Part shown: piece after piece, positions 1 to 9,800 of the stretch
Numbering within the stretch: position 1 is the first letter of the stretch
Layout: each line of letters begins with the position of its first letter
NCBI GenBank assembly: GCA_021777105.1
Contig: JAIQZQ010000123.1
Location: 1 to 47,762 of the forward strand
Length of the DNA: 47,762 nucleotides
Direction: 5' to 3'
Source: Candidatus Anammoxibacter sp.
Lineage (GTDB): Bacteria > Planctomycetota > Brocadiia > Brocadiales > Anammoxibacteraceae
Notes under the pieces: model-generated
Told to the model about the DNA's origin: nothing
Database searches by the model: none
What the model saw: the letters and a program-made list of their open reading frames with translations, nothing else
Program-made: the position numbers and the translations under genes

Positions 1-140
1 TAAATTTGCCCATTTCAAAGAAATGAAACCAACAATCTAGTATCAAGCATCTAGCATCCAGTATCAAAGGGCATTACGCGCCTATTAGCGCCATAGCAAC
101 AAATTTTAGCCGGCACATTTTTCAAACAACTAAATTGTTA
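1..140 (-). repeat. Partial copy of ~257-bp intergenic repeat
   Basis: This stretch is the reverse complement of 45169-45311 with few mismatches. Its first 64 bases also match 47699-47762 directly, with two mismatches. It contains the words CTAGTATC, CTAGCATC and CAGTATC in close succession. The copy is cut off by the window start, so only about half of the unit defined at 45169-45425 is visible. It ends about 27 bases before the next start codon and may supply upstream sequence for that gene. Confidence 0.9.
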
Positions 141-166
141 CAAAATTACTTATAATTGAGAGAATA

Positions 167-940
167 ATGACAAAAAATAATGACCAATTTGTATACACCC
201 CTTTTTCTAAAACTTGCAAGAACCAGTCTATACCGGTGCATGATTTTTTTAAGGATCACGATATTGAAACAGATTGGGGGCTGGAAGAAGCTTTAGACAA
301 CCTGATATTTAACATAGAGACTGGGGCATATTTTATATGGGAAACTATTGTTCGTGATGAACAGGGCCTTCACCTGACTGAAAATCAGGAGAACGTGTTA
401 GATGAGCTGATAGGAGATTATGATGATGAACCAATTTTATATATTGATGAACTGGCCCGCCCAAGCGAACCATGGTATGCAGTTGTTAATAAACTTGCGC
501 CCAAATTAATACTTGAACCTTTTAAAACCTTTGAAGAGTTTGATCAAATATATAGTGATGGATGGCCAAGATTAGCAGAGTGTATCTCGCAATATGCTCA
601 AAATCTTTCTCTTCCTAATGGTATAACTACTCCTATAAATATTATCCCTCCCGGCATTCGCCATCGATTGTGGATTCAGGATTGTTGTGACCATTTACAC
701 GGACTAGGCCAGATAGAGGAAATGACACTTGCAGATGCAGAAGAGAGGACATGGCGTATTGACGGGTTTATTGACGCATTAAAAAATTTTAGAGATAGTG
801 TTAAGTATTTTAATATAACATTAGATAATCTTAATAAATTTATAGAATTACCTATAAATGATGAAAAAATATTATTTGAATATATACAAGACAAATTGGG
901 TTTACAATCATTGTCAGGAAAACTATATGATGTATTGTAG
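167..940 (+). CDS. Hypothetical protein, 257 aa, unrecognised
   Basis: I do not recognise this protein. It is acidic, soluble-looking and has no signal peptide or membrane segment. The N-terminal half is rich in Asp/Glu and aromatic residues (for example DIETDWGLEEAL and YDDEPILYIDEL), and the C-terminal third looks helical. Two adjacent cysteines (QDCCDHLHG) are followed by a His pair; there is no obvious metal-binding pattern. The start is the first ATG after a purine-rich stretch (GAGAGAATA). The gene stands alone, begins right after a mobile repeat and is followed by about 400 bases without a gene. This resembles accessory cargo more than a conserved operon, but that is inference. Confidence 0.6.
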   Translation: MTKNNDQFVYTPFSKTCKNQSIPVHDFFKDHDIETDWGLEEALDNLIFNIETGAYFIWETIVRDEQGLHLTENQENVLDELIGDYDDEPILYIDELARPSEPWYAVVNKLAPKLILEPFKTFEEFDQIYSDGWPRLAECISQYAQNLSLPNGITTPINIIPPGIRHRLWIQDCCDHLHGLGQIEEMTLADAEERTWRIDGFIDALKNFRDSVKYFNITLDNLNKFIELPINDEKILFEYIQDKLGLQSLSGKLYDVL

Positions 941-946
941 TTAACC

Positions 947-969
947 ACTTAAGGCTCGGAAAGAAATAA
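947..969. repeat. 23-bp repeat shared with 28601-28623
   Basis: The sequence ACTTAAGGCTCGGAAAGAAA plus TAA recurs at 28601-28623 with one mismatch. Both copies lie shortly upstream of a copy of the TTTACCCTTTAGGG repeat. From 970 to 1198 I see no credible gene. The reverse strand has a short open frame there (GKALTEAEQRIQRLKN and so on) that could be a remnant, but it is too short to call. Confidence 0.5.
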
Positions 970-1198
970 AACGTCCCTTCCAACATCCGTCTTCAGACAA
1001 CCGTTGCCCGTTCTTCAATCGCTGAATCCTTTGTTCTGCTTCAGTCAAAGCCTTGCCACCCCCTAAACAAAAACCGCAACCGCTCAACCGTTGTCGTGGC
1101 TTGTTTATAAAGAATTAAAATCAAGTGTTTATATTTTGCATTTAAGTTTAGCCTGGTTATAATATTGTCAAATTCGGAAAAATAACATTTACGTATGG

Positions 1199-1345
1199 TT
1201 ATATTCAAACGCGATGAAATAAAACCCTAAAGGGTAAATTCCAACAACCTCTGCCTGCCGGAGTTTAGGATTTACCAGTTAATTAATTCATTGACTAATT
1301 TCGAGAAACTAACGCTTTTGAGTATATTTTTACCCATAGATATAT
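1199..1345 (-). repeat. TTTACCCTTTAGGG-family mobile repeat, copy 1
   Basis: This is a ~140-bp hairpin-rich element in inverse orientation to the copies at 28625 and 30649. Shared blocks, read on the minus strand, are CTCAAAAGCGTTAG, CGAAATTAGTCAATGAAT and TTGGAATTTACCCTTTAGGG followed by TTTTATT. The CCCTNNAGGG core is self-complementary. No coding capacity is seen, so it is most likely a non-autonomous MITE or REP-like element. It fills most of the gap before the small-gene pair at 1358. Confidence 0.75.
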
Positions 1346-1357
1346 ACTCCTAAAATA

Positions 1358-1567
1358 ATGGAAGACAAACCTAAACCAAAACGAAAATTACAATCAGGCA
1401 ACCTGCTAAGAAAAAAGGTCAAGAAACCAGGTATTGAGGATATGCCGGAATTGATTGAGTTTAAAAAAAAAGCGGATAAAGGGGCATTAAGCAAAGAGGA
1501 AACCGTAGATTATTTGCGGAATTTAATGGATAAAATGAAAAAAGAGAATATAAGGAGTAACTCATAA
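1358..1567 (+). CDS. Small basic hypothetical protein, 69 aa
   Basis: This is a very lysine-rich 69-residue protein. It has a basic N-terminal tail (KPKPKRKLQSGNLLRKKVKK) and a charged helical remainder ending in a short KKE/K-rich segment. No known domain is recognised. Its stop codon overlaps the start of the next gene by one base (TAATG), so the two are almost certainly co-transcribed and translationally coupled. A small basic protein ahead of a conserved small acidic protein resembles a toxin-antitoxin or DNA-binding pair in architecture only. No Shine-Dalgarno is obvious, so the start is less certain. Confidence 0.55.
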   Translation: MEDKPKPKRKLQSGNLLRKKVKKPGIEDMPELIEFKKKADKGALSKEETVDYLRNLMDKMKKENIRSNS

Positions 1568-1905
1568 TGAGCGAAGTTAATAGATGCGTTGTAATTGCGA
1601 GAGTAAAACAACCTTTTATAGATTGGTTGAAATCGCTTCCGGATTCAACAGACGTAACAATAGATAAAGTTAATGTTGATAGCGCTGCATATCTTCTGCC
1701 GGAATACGAGGAGACCGGCCACTCATTAAATATCCTTGAACATTACTTTGACATAATATTTGAAGAGCAGTTAGAAAGCTGGTGGACAAACGAGAAAGAT
1801 TGGCCTAAAAACAGAGATTTTAAAACATTTCTTAAATGGTTTGATGTAAAATTTCATTCACTGGTTTTTGACCTTGTTGACGCGCCCCTTGAAACATGTG
1901 ATTAG
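1567..1905 (+). CDS. Conserved hypothetical protein, 112 aa (PFIDWLKSLPD family)
   Basis: This small acidic protein carries the distinctive N-terminal block VKQPFIDWLKSLPDS, followed by AAYLLPEYEETG and a tryptophan-rich second half (ESWWTNEKDWP). I recall similar short proteins of unknown function in other bacteria but know no activity for them. A second, broken copy of the same family lies at 30542-30676, so the gene has a paralogue in this window. The start overlaps the previous stop. Downstream, 2003-2016 is a perfect palindrome (AAAAGCCGGCTTTT) that could help end transcription. Confidence 0.65.
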   Translation: MSEVNRCVVIARVKQPFIDWLKSLPDSTDVTIDKVNVDSAAYLLPEYEETGHSLNILEHYFDIIFEEQLESWWTNEKDWPKNRDFKTFLKWFDVKFHSLVFDLVDAPLETCD

Positions 1906-2002
1906 GGCCTGCGCATAGGGTGTGTATCGCACAATCCCCAATCACTGCATTTTTTCCAGCAATAGCGCCAATCAAAGCTTAATTTAAGCGCAATGCCACA
2001 AA

Positions 2003-2016
2003 AAAAGCCGGCTTTT
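2003..2016 (+). terminator. Possible weak terminator palindrome
   Basis: The 14-bp perfect palindrome AAAAGCCGGCTTTT lies about 100 bases after the 112-aa gene. The stem is short and the T-run is only four bases, so the call is tentative. Confidence 0.3.
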
Positions 2017-2112
2017 AATATTAATAATATGGGCTATAATTAATATAACAATACCAGATGCCATTTTAGTATCAAACAGCGCAAATATTTATAACTAATA
2101 GGGACGTAATAT

Positions 2113-4827
2113 ATGAAAATCAAGGTAAAGTTAATAGCTGCGTTTATCCTGATATCCTTAATCCCACTAATCCTCGTTTCCGTCATTTCCACACATAAGG
2201 CGCAAAAAGCATTAAAAGAGTCTATAAAAACAAATCTTAGCAATTTAGCCAAAGAAAAGGCTGCTGCGATCTCTTTTATAATAGAAGCCAGGATTGAAGA
2301 AGCTGAATTATTGGCTTCAACTCCTGCAGTAAAATTTGCTGCTCAAGAAGCAAACATTGCCTATATCAACATGGATGCGGATGAAATTCAAGGTTCTATT
2401 ACGATAGTCGATAAAGAGTGGATAGGATCAAAAGGGGAAACAAAAAAAGCAAACAGCATCTTAAATAACGTTCTTTCAAAAAACTTAATAAATTATCAAA
2501 ACAGTAACAGGGAAAAATACGGAGAAATATTTATAACAGACATAAAAGGCGCGACTGTCGCCATGACAAAGACTCTTTCTGATTATTATCAGGCTGATGA
2601 AGAGTGGTGGAAATATGTTTTTTATGACAAAGGAGATAAATTTGTTGACGACCGAGGTTTTGACGCAAGTATTGGCGCGCTGGCAATGGGGATAGTGGTC
2701 CCGGTCAAAGACAATGAAAAAGTGATAGGCATCCTTAAGATAAATTATAAAATCAAAGAAATACTGGAGATTGTGTCCCGCAACCGGATAGGAGAAACAG
2801 GCTTTATATCACTGATTAGGTCCCAGGGAGAGGCGCTTGCCGACTCTAGGGTGATATCTGAAAGGGAACTATCAGATGTAGAAAAAAAGACGCTTAATGA
2901 AAAAGAGGCCGGCCATACTGAAGACTTACACGCAGGCCAAAAAACAATAATGGGTCATGCGCCGATAGGCACGGAGATTTTCACAAGAGTTCATAGCCCC
3001 GGCGCAAGAAAAGGCATCTGGGGGGAGCGATGGGAAACAACGATATGGAGATTATTCATAGATGTCGACCAATCTGAATCGTTTGCGATAATTAATAATT
3101 TAAGATACCTGGTTATAATCATCGTGATAATAGTTATATCTCTGGTGATAGGAGCTGCTTTGCTTATAAGCGGGTCCATTTCAGTCCCGATTCGCGCATT
3201 GCAAAAAGGAACCGAAATAATAAGCGGCGGTAATCTGGATTACAAGATTGAAATCCTTGCAAAAAATGAAATAGGTCAACTTGCCGATTCATTTAATACA
3301 ATGACTAAGGATTTACAGAAGACAACGGTATCCAGAGACTATGTGGACAATATTTTTAGAAGTATGGCCGACATTCTAGTCGTTATTGACTCGGACACAA
3401 TGATCAGGACTGTTAATCAGGCAACAGTCAATCTTTTGGGGCACAGTGAAGATGAGTTGCGCGGAAAACCTTTTGATATGATTATCGCAAAAGACGAAGA
3501 AGAGTTGTTAAGGAGGCCCGGCATTGAAGATTTGATCAAAAAATATTTTGTTAGCGGAATTGAAAAAACATATTTGTCAAAAACCGGCGAAAAGATACCG
3601 GTCATTTTTTCATGCTCCGTAATGCAGGATGATAACGGCAAGATACAAGGAGTAGTATGCGTGGCTTCCGACATTACCCAACGCAAACTTCTTGAGGAAT
3701 CATTAGCCTCTGAAAAAGAACATCTTTCAGTTACCCTGTATTCAATCGGAGACGGCGTAATTGCCACTGACGACAAAGGAAATGTCGTCATGTTAAATAA
3801 AGTAGCTGAAGAACTCACCGGCTGGACGCAGGATGAAGCATCAGGAATGGAGTTGTCGGAAGTGTTCCATATCATCAACCCAAATACCCGTAAAATAGCG
3901 GAAAATCCAGTTGACATGGTCTTGGAAAAGAAAAAGACTGTCGAACTTGCCAATAATACAACGCTGATTGCAAGGGATAAAACAGTAAGAATCATTGCAG
4001 ACAGCGCCGCGCCCATACATGACAAGGACAATAACATTATTGGCGTTGTGCTCGTATTTCGGGATGTTAGCGAACGGAAGCAGCTTGAAGATGAGAAGCA
4101 GAATATGCAGTTGAAGATGATGCAAAGCTCAAAATTGGCTTCACTAGGCGAGATCGCCACAGGTATAGCTCATGAAATAAATCAGCCGCTAACATATATC
4201 AATAGCTTTGTTTTCCGTCTTCAAGAAAACCTTGAAAACGGCGTCATTAAAAAAGATGTAGTCATAGATGAGTTAAAAACAGCCAATAATCAAATAGCGC
4301 GCATAACCAATATAATCAACCATTTAAGGACTTTTGGCAGGACTGACGATATGGAGAAAGAGCAAGTCAATATTGAGACGGCATTAAACAATACGTTGTT
4401 GCTTATGGGAGAACGGATACGCCTCAGAAATATTGAACTGAAAAAGAATATTACGCCGGATTTGCCAATGTTGCCGGGAAATCCGAATCAACTGGAACAA
4501 GTATTTATAAATCTATTCCAAAACGCCATAGACGCTTTCCCCTCAAAACCTACAAACGCGGAATTGATTGTAGATATGTCTTTATCTAATGACAAAGAAT
4601 CGGTTATCATTGTAGTCGCAGATAACGGAATAGGTGTGGATCAGGCAATAATGGATAATATATTCGACCCTTTTTTCACTACGAAAGAAGTGGGCAAAGG
4701 CACAGGGGTCGGGCTGTCTATTGTTTACGGGATAATAACGGAACATAACGGCAGCATTACATGCGAATCGGATGCCGGCAAAGGATGCGCGTTTACTATA
4801 ATGTTGCCTGTCAGCGCTAAAGCTTAA
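2113..4827 (+). CDS. Membrane sensor histidine kinase (Cache-HAMP-PAS-PAS-HisKA-HATPase)
   Basis: The predicted inner-membrane sensor has 904 residues. TM1 is at about 5-25, followed by a ~300-residue periplasmic region that looks like a double Cache sensor (DEEWWKYVFYDKG, GFDASIGALAMGI). TM2 is at about 331-354, then a HAMP linker (SVPIRALQKG to EIGQLADSFNTM) and two PAS domains (about 415-530 and 545-660, the second ending DVSERKQLE). The kinase core has an H-box with phospho-accepting H687 in HEINQPL. ATP-binding boxes follow: NQLEQVFINLFQNAIDAF (N), DNGIGV (G1), FDPFFTTKEVGKGTGVGLS (F/G2). The HEINQPL box resembles NtrB/DctB-like kinases. No receiver is fused. The next gene, 63 bases downstream, begins with one and is the probable partner. 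Confidence 0.9.
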   Translation: MKIKVKLIAAFILISLIPLILVSVISTHKAQKALKESIKTNLSNLAKEKAAAISFIIEARIEEAELLASTPAVKFAAQEANIAYINMDADEIQGSITIVDKEWIGSKGETKKANSILNNVLSKNLINYQNSNREKYGEIFITDIKGATVAMTKTLSDYYQADEEWWKYVFYDKGDKFVDDRGFDASIGALAMGIVVPVKDNEKVIGILKINYKIKEILEIVSRNRIGETGFISLIRSQGEALADSRVISERELSDVEKKTLNEKEAGHTEDLHAGQKTIMGHAPIGTEIFTRVHSPGARKGIWGERWETTIWRLFIDVDQSESFAIINNLRYLVIIIVIIVISLVIGAALLISGSISVPIRALQKGTEIISGGNLDYKIEILAKNEIGQLADSFNTMTKDLQKTTVSRDYVDNIFRSMADILVVIDSDTMIRTVNQATVNLLGHSEDELRGKPFDMIIAKDEEELLRRPGIEDLIKKYFVSGIEKTYLSKTGEKIPVIFSCSVMQDDNGKIQGVVCVASDITQRKLLEESLASEKEHLSVTLYSIGDGVIATDDKGNVVMLNKVAEELTGWTQDEASGMELSEVFHIINPNTRKIAENPVDMVLEKKKTVELANNTTLIARDKTVRIIADSAAPIHDKDNNIIGVVLVFRDVSERKQLEDEKQNMQLKMMQSSKLASLGEIATGIAHEINQPLTYINSFVFRLQENLENGVIKKDVVIDELKTANNQIARITNIINHLRTFGRTDDMEKEQVNIETALNNTLLLMGERIRLRNIELKKNITPDLPMLPGNPNQLEQVFINLFQNAIDAFPSKPTNAELIVDMSLSNDKESVIIVVADNGIGVDQAIMDNIFDPFFTTKEVGKGTGVGLSIVYGIITEHNGSITCESDAGKGCAFTIMLPVSAKA

Positions 4828-4890
4828 TTACAAAATATTTATTACTGCGCTTTTCGATTCTTGATTTTGCCTTTTTTTGAAGGATATTCT

Positions 4891-6675
4891 ATGTTAAACA
4901 ACAATATCTTGATTATAGATGATGAGCCTATAATTATAGAATCAATGCGTAAAGACTTAGAAAAAGAAGGTTTTAACATACTTTCAGCAAAAAACGGCAA
5001 GGAGGGACTGGAGATATTTGAAAAAGAGAGCCCTATCTTAATTATCCTTGATATAAGAATGCCTGTAATGGACGGTATTGAATTTCTTGAGCATGTAAAA
5101 CCTAAACCTTCCGATCCGTATTCATTAATAGTCTTGACCGGGCATGGAGACAATGAAGATACGCAAAAATGTTTTAGTTTAGGAATATCTTCATTTCTTA
5201 ACAAACCATACAACGTTCACGTTCTCAGAGGAATGGTAAAGCATTCTATTGAGTTGAAACAGACGCAGTCAAAATCTGAGTACCTTGCCTCATTCCCAAA
5301 ATTGAACACTAACCCCATAATAGAGGTAAATGCCGGCGGGGCTATAACGTTTTACAACAACGCAGTTACTGAAACACTTAAAACTTTAGGGTTCAGCAAT
5401 AAAAATATAGACCTGTTTTTACCGAAAAATATGAATGATATCCTTAATGCTTTAAAACATAAGAAGGATAAACAGTTAAACCATGAAGTAAAAATAAGCA
5501 ATCGCATATTTTTAGAGAATATACATCTCGTGCCGCAATTTAATGTTGTGCGGATTTACACTCGCGACATCACTGAACATAAACATGCGGAAGAAAAAAT
5601 TCGCAAACTTTTTACAGCGGTTGAACAGAGCCCAAGCGTTGTTGTAATTACCGACACAAAAGGCGATATTGAATATGTGAATCCTAAGTTCACGGAGTTA
5701 ACGGAATATAGAGCTGAAGAAATCATAGGCAAAAACTCGCGTATCTTAAAATCCGGCGAGTTATCCAGTGAAGTCTACAAACAGTTGTGGAACAAAATCA
5801 CATCCGGAGCTGAATGGCAATGTGAATTTCACAACAGGAAAAAGAGCGGGGAACTATATTGGGAACTCGCGTCAATTTCCGCAATTAGAGACTCTAAAGG
5901 CAACATTACCCATTTCATTAAAGTAGCCGAAGATATTACCAAGCGCAAAATGGCGGAGGCTGAGCTGACTAAGGCCAGAGATGAACTATTGCATTCTGAA
6001 AAGCTTTCAGCTATAGGCAAATTATCAGCCTCAATCGCCCATGAATTTAATAATCCTATCTGCGGCATAAAAAATGTTTTAGACACTATTAAAGAGAGAT
6101 ATGTTTGTGAAAATATTGATGAAGAGGAAGAAGAGCTTGTAAAGATAGCTATTAATGAGTGCGACCGCATTTCAAATCTTATTAATAACCTTAAGGATTT
6201 TTATCGTCCTTCATCAGCTATTTCATCAATGGTAAATATTCATGAAATAATTGATGAAATAGCGCTGTTGAGCAAAAAGAAATTGCATGAAAGAAAAGTT
6301 TTGCTTGAAAAGCATTATGACGCAGATATACCGCTCATTAAAGTAGTCCCGGATCAAATCGAACAAGTTATCCTTAACCTGATTCAAAATGCGGAAGAGT
6401 CAATCCCGGAAAAGGGAGGCAGAATTGTTATAACAACAGAGCATGATAACACGAATGTCATTATACATATTAGCGACACGGGATGTGGAATACCTCAACA
6501 ATATATAGGCTCAATATTTGAGCCGTTTTTTTCTACAAAGCCTGAAGTCAAGGGCACGGGATTAGGATTGTCGGTCTGCCATGGAATTATAAAAAACCAC
6601 GGAGGCGATTTAAAAGCGGAAAGCCGGGAAGGAAACGGAACAACATTCAGTGTCACCATTCCCGTAGAAGGCTAA
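4891..6675 (+). CDS. Receiver-PAS-histidine kinase (hybrid signalling protein)
   Basis: An N-terminal REC domain (about 4-120) has the phospho-acceptor Asp in LIILDIRMPVMDG, Thr in VLTGHG and Lys in NKPYN. A divergent linker or PAS follows, then a clear PAS (about 245-365, ending DITKRK). The HisKA H-box is HEFNNPICGI with H384, and the ATPase boxes include NLIQNAEESIP, DTGCGIP and EPFFSTKPEVKGTGLGLS. I place the start at ATG 4891, preceded by GAAGGA with six-base spacing, rather than an in-frame TTG 30 bases earlier. That gives 594 residues. It is soluble, with no membrane segment. Lying just after a receiver-less kinase, it probably acts as the next step of a relay. No DNA-binding output domain is present. 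Confidence 0.9.
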   Translation: MLNNNILIIDDEPIIIESMRKDLEKEGFNILSAKNGKEGLEIFEKESPILIILDIRMPVMDGIEFLEHVKPKPSDPYSLIVLTGHGDNEDTQKCFSLGISSFLNKPYNVHVLRGMVKHSIELKQTQSKSEYLASFPKLNTNPIIEVNAGGAITFYNNAVTETLKTLGFSNKNIDLFLPKNMNDILNALKHKKDKQLNHEVKISNRIFLENIHLVPQFNVVRIYTRDITEHKHAEEKIRKLFTAVEQSPSVVVITDTKGDIEYVNPKFTELTEYRAEEIIGKNSRILKSGELSSEVYKQLWNKITSGAEWQCEFHNRKKSGELYWELASISAIRDSKGNITHFIKVAEDITKRKMAEAELTKARDELLHSEKLSAIGKLSASIAHEFNNPICGIKNVLDTIKERYVCENIDEEEEELVKIAINECDRISNLINNLKDFYRPSSAISSMVNIHEIIDEIALLSKKKLHERKVLLEKHYDADIPLIKVVPDQIEQVILNLIQNAEESIPEKGGRIVITTEHDNTNVIIHISDTGCGIPQQYIGSIFEPFFSTKPEVKGTGLGLSVCHGIIKNHGGDLKAESREGNGTTFSVTIPVEG

Positions 6676-6836
6676 TTACAAAAAACGGTTATTCTATTTT
6701 ACGAATTAATTGAAAAAACATATCATAATCATCAAAATCAGTATCGTCGCCGGCCATTAAACGGTCTGAATACCGATGCGCGCAAACTTTACAAGTCAAA
6801 CTTATATCCGATAGGCCAAACAATACAGTAACTAAA

Positions 6837-9800
6837 TTATTCATTATATAACCAAACGTGAAGGAGCGACATTAATTTGTCGATATCAATTGGTTTGGCT
6901 ATGTAATCATTTGCGCCGTATTGAATGCATTTTGTCCTGTCCTCCGCCATCGCTTTTGCAGTCAGCGCAATTATAGGCAAATTTTTGAACTTTTGCTGGT
7001 TTCGAATCCTTTGCATCGCTTCATAACCATCCATTACAGGCATCATTATGTCCATCAGCACTAAATCTATTTCAGGATCATTATCAAGATGGCCAAGGCA
7101 TTCTTCCCCATTTACACCAACAATAGTTGCCATGCCTTTATCAGCCATAATCTTTTTTAACGCAAATACGTTTCGCATATCATCATCCACAATCAAGACC
7201 TTTTTATCTTTAAATACCAGCCCCTTATCATGCGTCATGCGAATCATTTCCTGTTTCTCTTTCGGCAGGTTGGATTCCACCCGATGGAGAAACAAACTCG
7301 TCTCATCTAAAAGCCGTTCAGGCGATTTAGCGCCTTTTACAATAATGCTTTCCGTATATTTCGCCAAATCCGCCTCTTCTTCCTTTGAGAGTTCTTTGCC
7401 TGTGTATACAATGATGGGTAGACCGGCCAATGATATGTCATTTTTGATCTTCTCTAATAGATCAAACCCGGTCATATCCGGAAGCTTTAGATCAAGCACA
7501 ACACAATCAAAATGATCAGATTTTAAACACTTTAGGGCTTCATTTCCGGTGGATGCGGTTGATATTGCAATGTCGCCGTTTCCCAGCAATCCGGCAATAG
7601 CATACCTTGTTGTTTTATCATCTTCGACTACCAATAACCGTTTAAGCTTTTCTGAAATAATATATTCGATATGTTTAAAAGATTTTTCTATATCCTCTGG
7701 TAAGACCGGTTTGGTATAGAAGCCTATAGCCCCAAGTTTGCCCGCAACGAGTTTATTATCTTCGACGGAAAACATCTGCACAGGTATGTGGCGCGTTTTA
7801 GGGTCTTCTTTGAGTTTATTCAAAACCACCAGACCGTTAAGTCCGGGCAATACATAGTCAAGGATAACGGCGCTTGGCATGTGCTTGAAAGCTAGGTTCA
7901 GGCCAATCTCTCCATCCACGGCAGTTATACATTTAAACCCTTTTTTTCTGCCCAGCTTCATAAGTATTCCAGAAAATCGAATATCATCTTCAATGATAAG
8001 CAACGATTTATCTCCATGAGAGATATCGTCCCTATCATCATTTATAGTTTGTTTGGCCGGTAAAGATTCTTTTTCAGCGGTTATAGTCTGTTTGGCCGGT
8101 AAAGATTCTTTTTCAGCGTATTTTATTTTTCGTGGCGCTGGTTCTATAATTTCCGAACGTGGGCCGGAATTTTTGCCGGTAGTATTTTCAGCCGCCATAT
8201 CCGCGCCAAATTTTTCAGGGAGATAAAGGGTAAATGAGCTTCCACGCCCCTTCTCGCTTTGAAGCTGAATTTCACCGCCCATTAACCTCGACAATTCAGC
8301 GGCAATTGACAAACCTAGCCCAGTGCCTCCATATTGTCGACTGGTCGTTCCGTCAGCCTGTTGAAAAGCTTCAAAGATAATTTTTTGGCAATCTTCAGGT
8401 ATTCCGATGCCGGTGTCTGAAATAGTAATCGCTATTGCATGGTTTACATCAATGGCGGATTCGGCAAGCTTAATATTTGAGTCTGGCCGGCCAATACTGA
8501 AATTTATACTTCCCTGTTCCGTAAATTTTAACGAATTAGAAATAAAATTTTTGATTACCTGATTAAGACGTTGCATGTCTGAATAGATATATTCAGGAGC
8601 TTCACTTGCCACTAAGACGCTTAATTCCAGATTTTTATCGTTCACTAAATGTTTAAAATTCCGTTTAACGTTATCCGCCAACTCTTTTAAATTTATTTCT
8701 GAAATAGACAATTCAACCTTGCCGGCTTCTATTTTGGAAAGGTCAAGAATATCGTCGATCAGGTTTAACAAGTCCTTTCCGCTTAAAGATATTGTTTGAG
8801 CCATTTCTATATGCTCTTTAGTAAGCTCCTTATCATCTGAAAGAAATTTCGATAAAAGCAAAATGCTGTTTAACGGCGTTCTTAATTCATGAGACATATT
8901 TGCAAGAAATTCCGATTTATATCGATTGCTTGACTCAAGATCAACGGCTTTTTCCTCAATCTCGATATTTTTCCTCTCTATCTCCTTCTGCTGAGCTTGA
9001 AGGTTTTTTGTTTTACTTTCGAGTTCTCCATTAGCAGTTTGTAGCTCCTCCTGCTGCGATTTCAATCTCATCTCAGACTCCTGCAACTCCTCGTTAGCGG
9101 CTCTAAGCTCTTCTTGTTGCGACATTAATTTTTCTCGCAACTCCTCTGATCTTTCCAAAAGCTCGTTTAGTTGCATGTTGGCAATTGAGGAGTTAAACGC
9201 AACCCCTATCCCATTGCCGAGCTGATTCAGCAAATCTATTTGTATCTCTGAAAATGCATATGCAGTTGCCAATTCTATTACGCATAAAGCCCTGTTTTGA
9301 TGCATTATCGGCAAGGCGATTATATTGCTCGGCTTCGATTCACCCATAGAGGACATTATGGAAGGCGCAATATAACCTTCGGGTATGTTATTAAAAAACA
9401 TAAGTTCTCCTTTTTTCGCCGCCTGTCCGACCAACCCCTCGCCAAATTCAAATACTTTATCTTGAGTCTCCTCTTTTTTGCAGGCATAGCCGGCCAGGAA
9501 AGATAGCCGATTCGAATCATCAGCGTTTACAAGATAGATAGACCCGACCTGCGCATGCATGACATTCGCTAAATAATCCAGCGTCATATCAGCCAGTTTG
9601 TCCGTTTCGCGAATGCCACGTATCTTTTCATCAAACTCAACCCTGGCTGATGAAAGCCAATGCAGTTTCGACTGTTGATCTGATATGACTTTTACCTTCT
9701 CGGCCATGATGTTAAATGCCTTAGCAAGTATCCCTACTTCATTTTTTGCAACGATATCAATTCTAATATCCATGTTTCCCTTGCCGAACTCTTCCACCGA

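Noticed and set aside
970..1080. Transposase-like minus-strand fragment (ALTEAEQRIQRLKNGQRLSE)
   Set aside because: The fragment is short and lacks any further transposase motif; heptad-like composition alone is not enough.
3417..4160. 247-codon minus-strand open frame inside the first histidine kinase
   Set aside because: It is a shadow of a clear kinase gene with conserved PAS and H-box motifs on the plus strand; the translation has low-complexity Ser-rich content and no start signal.
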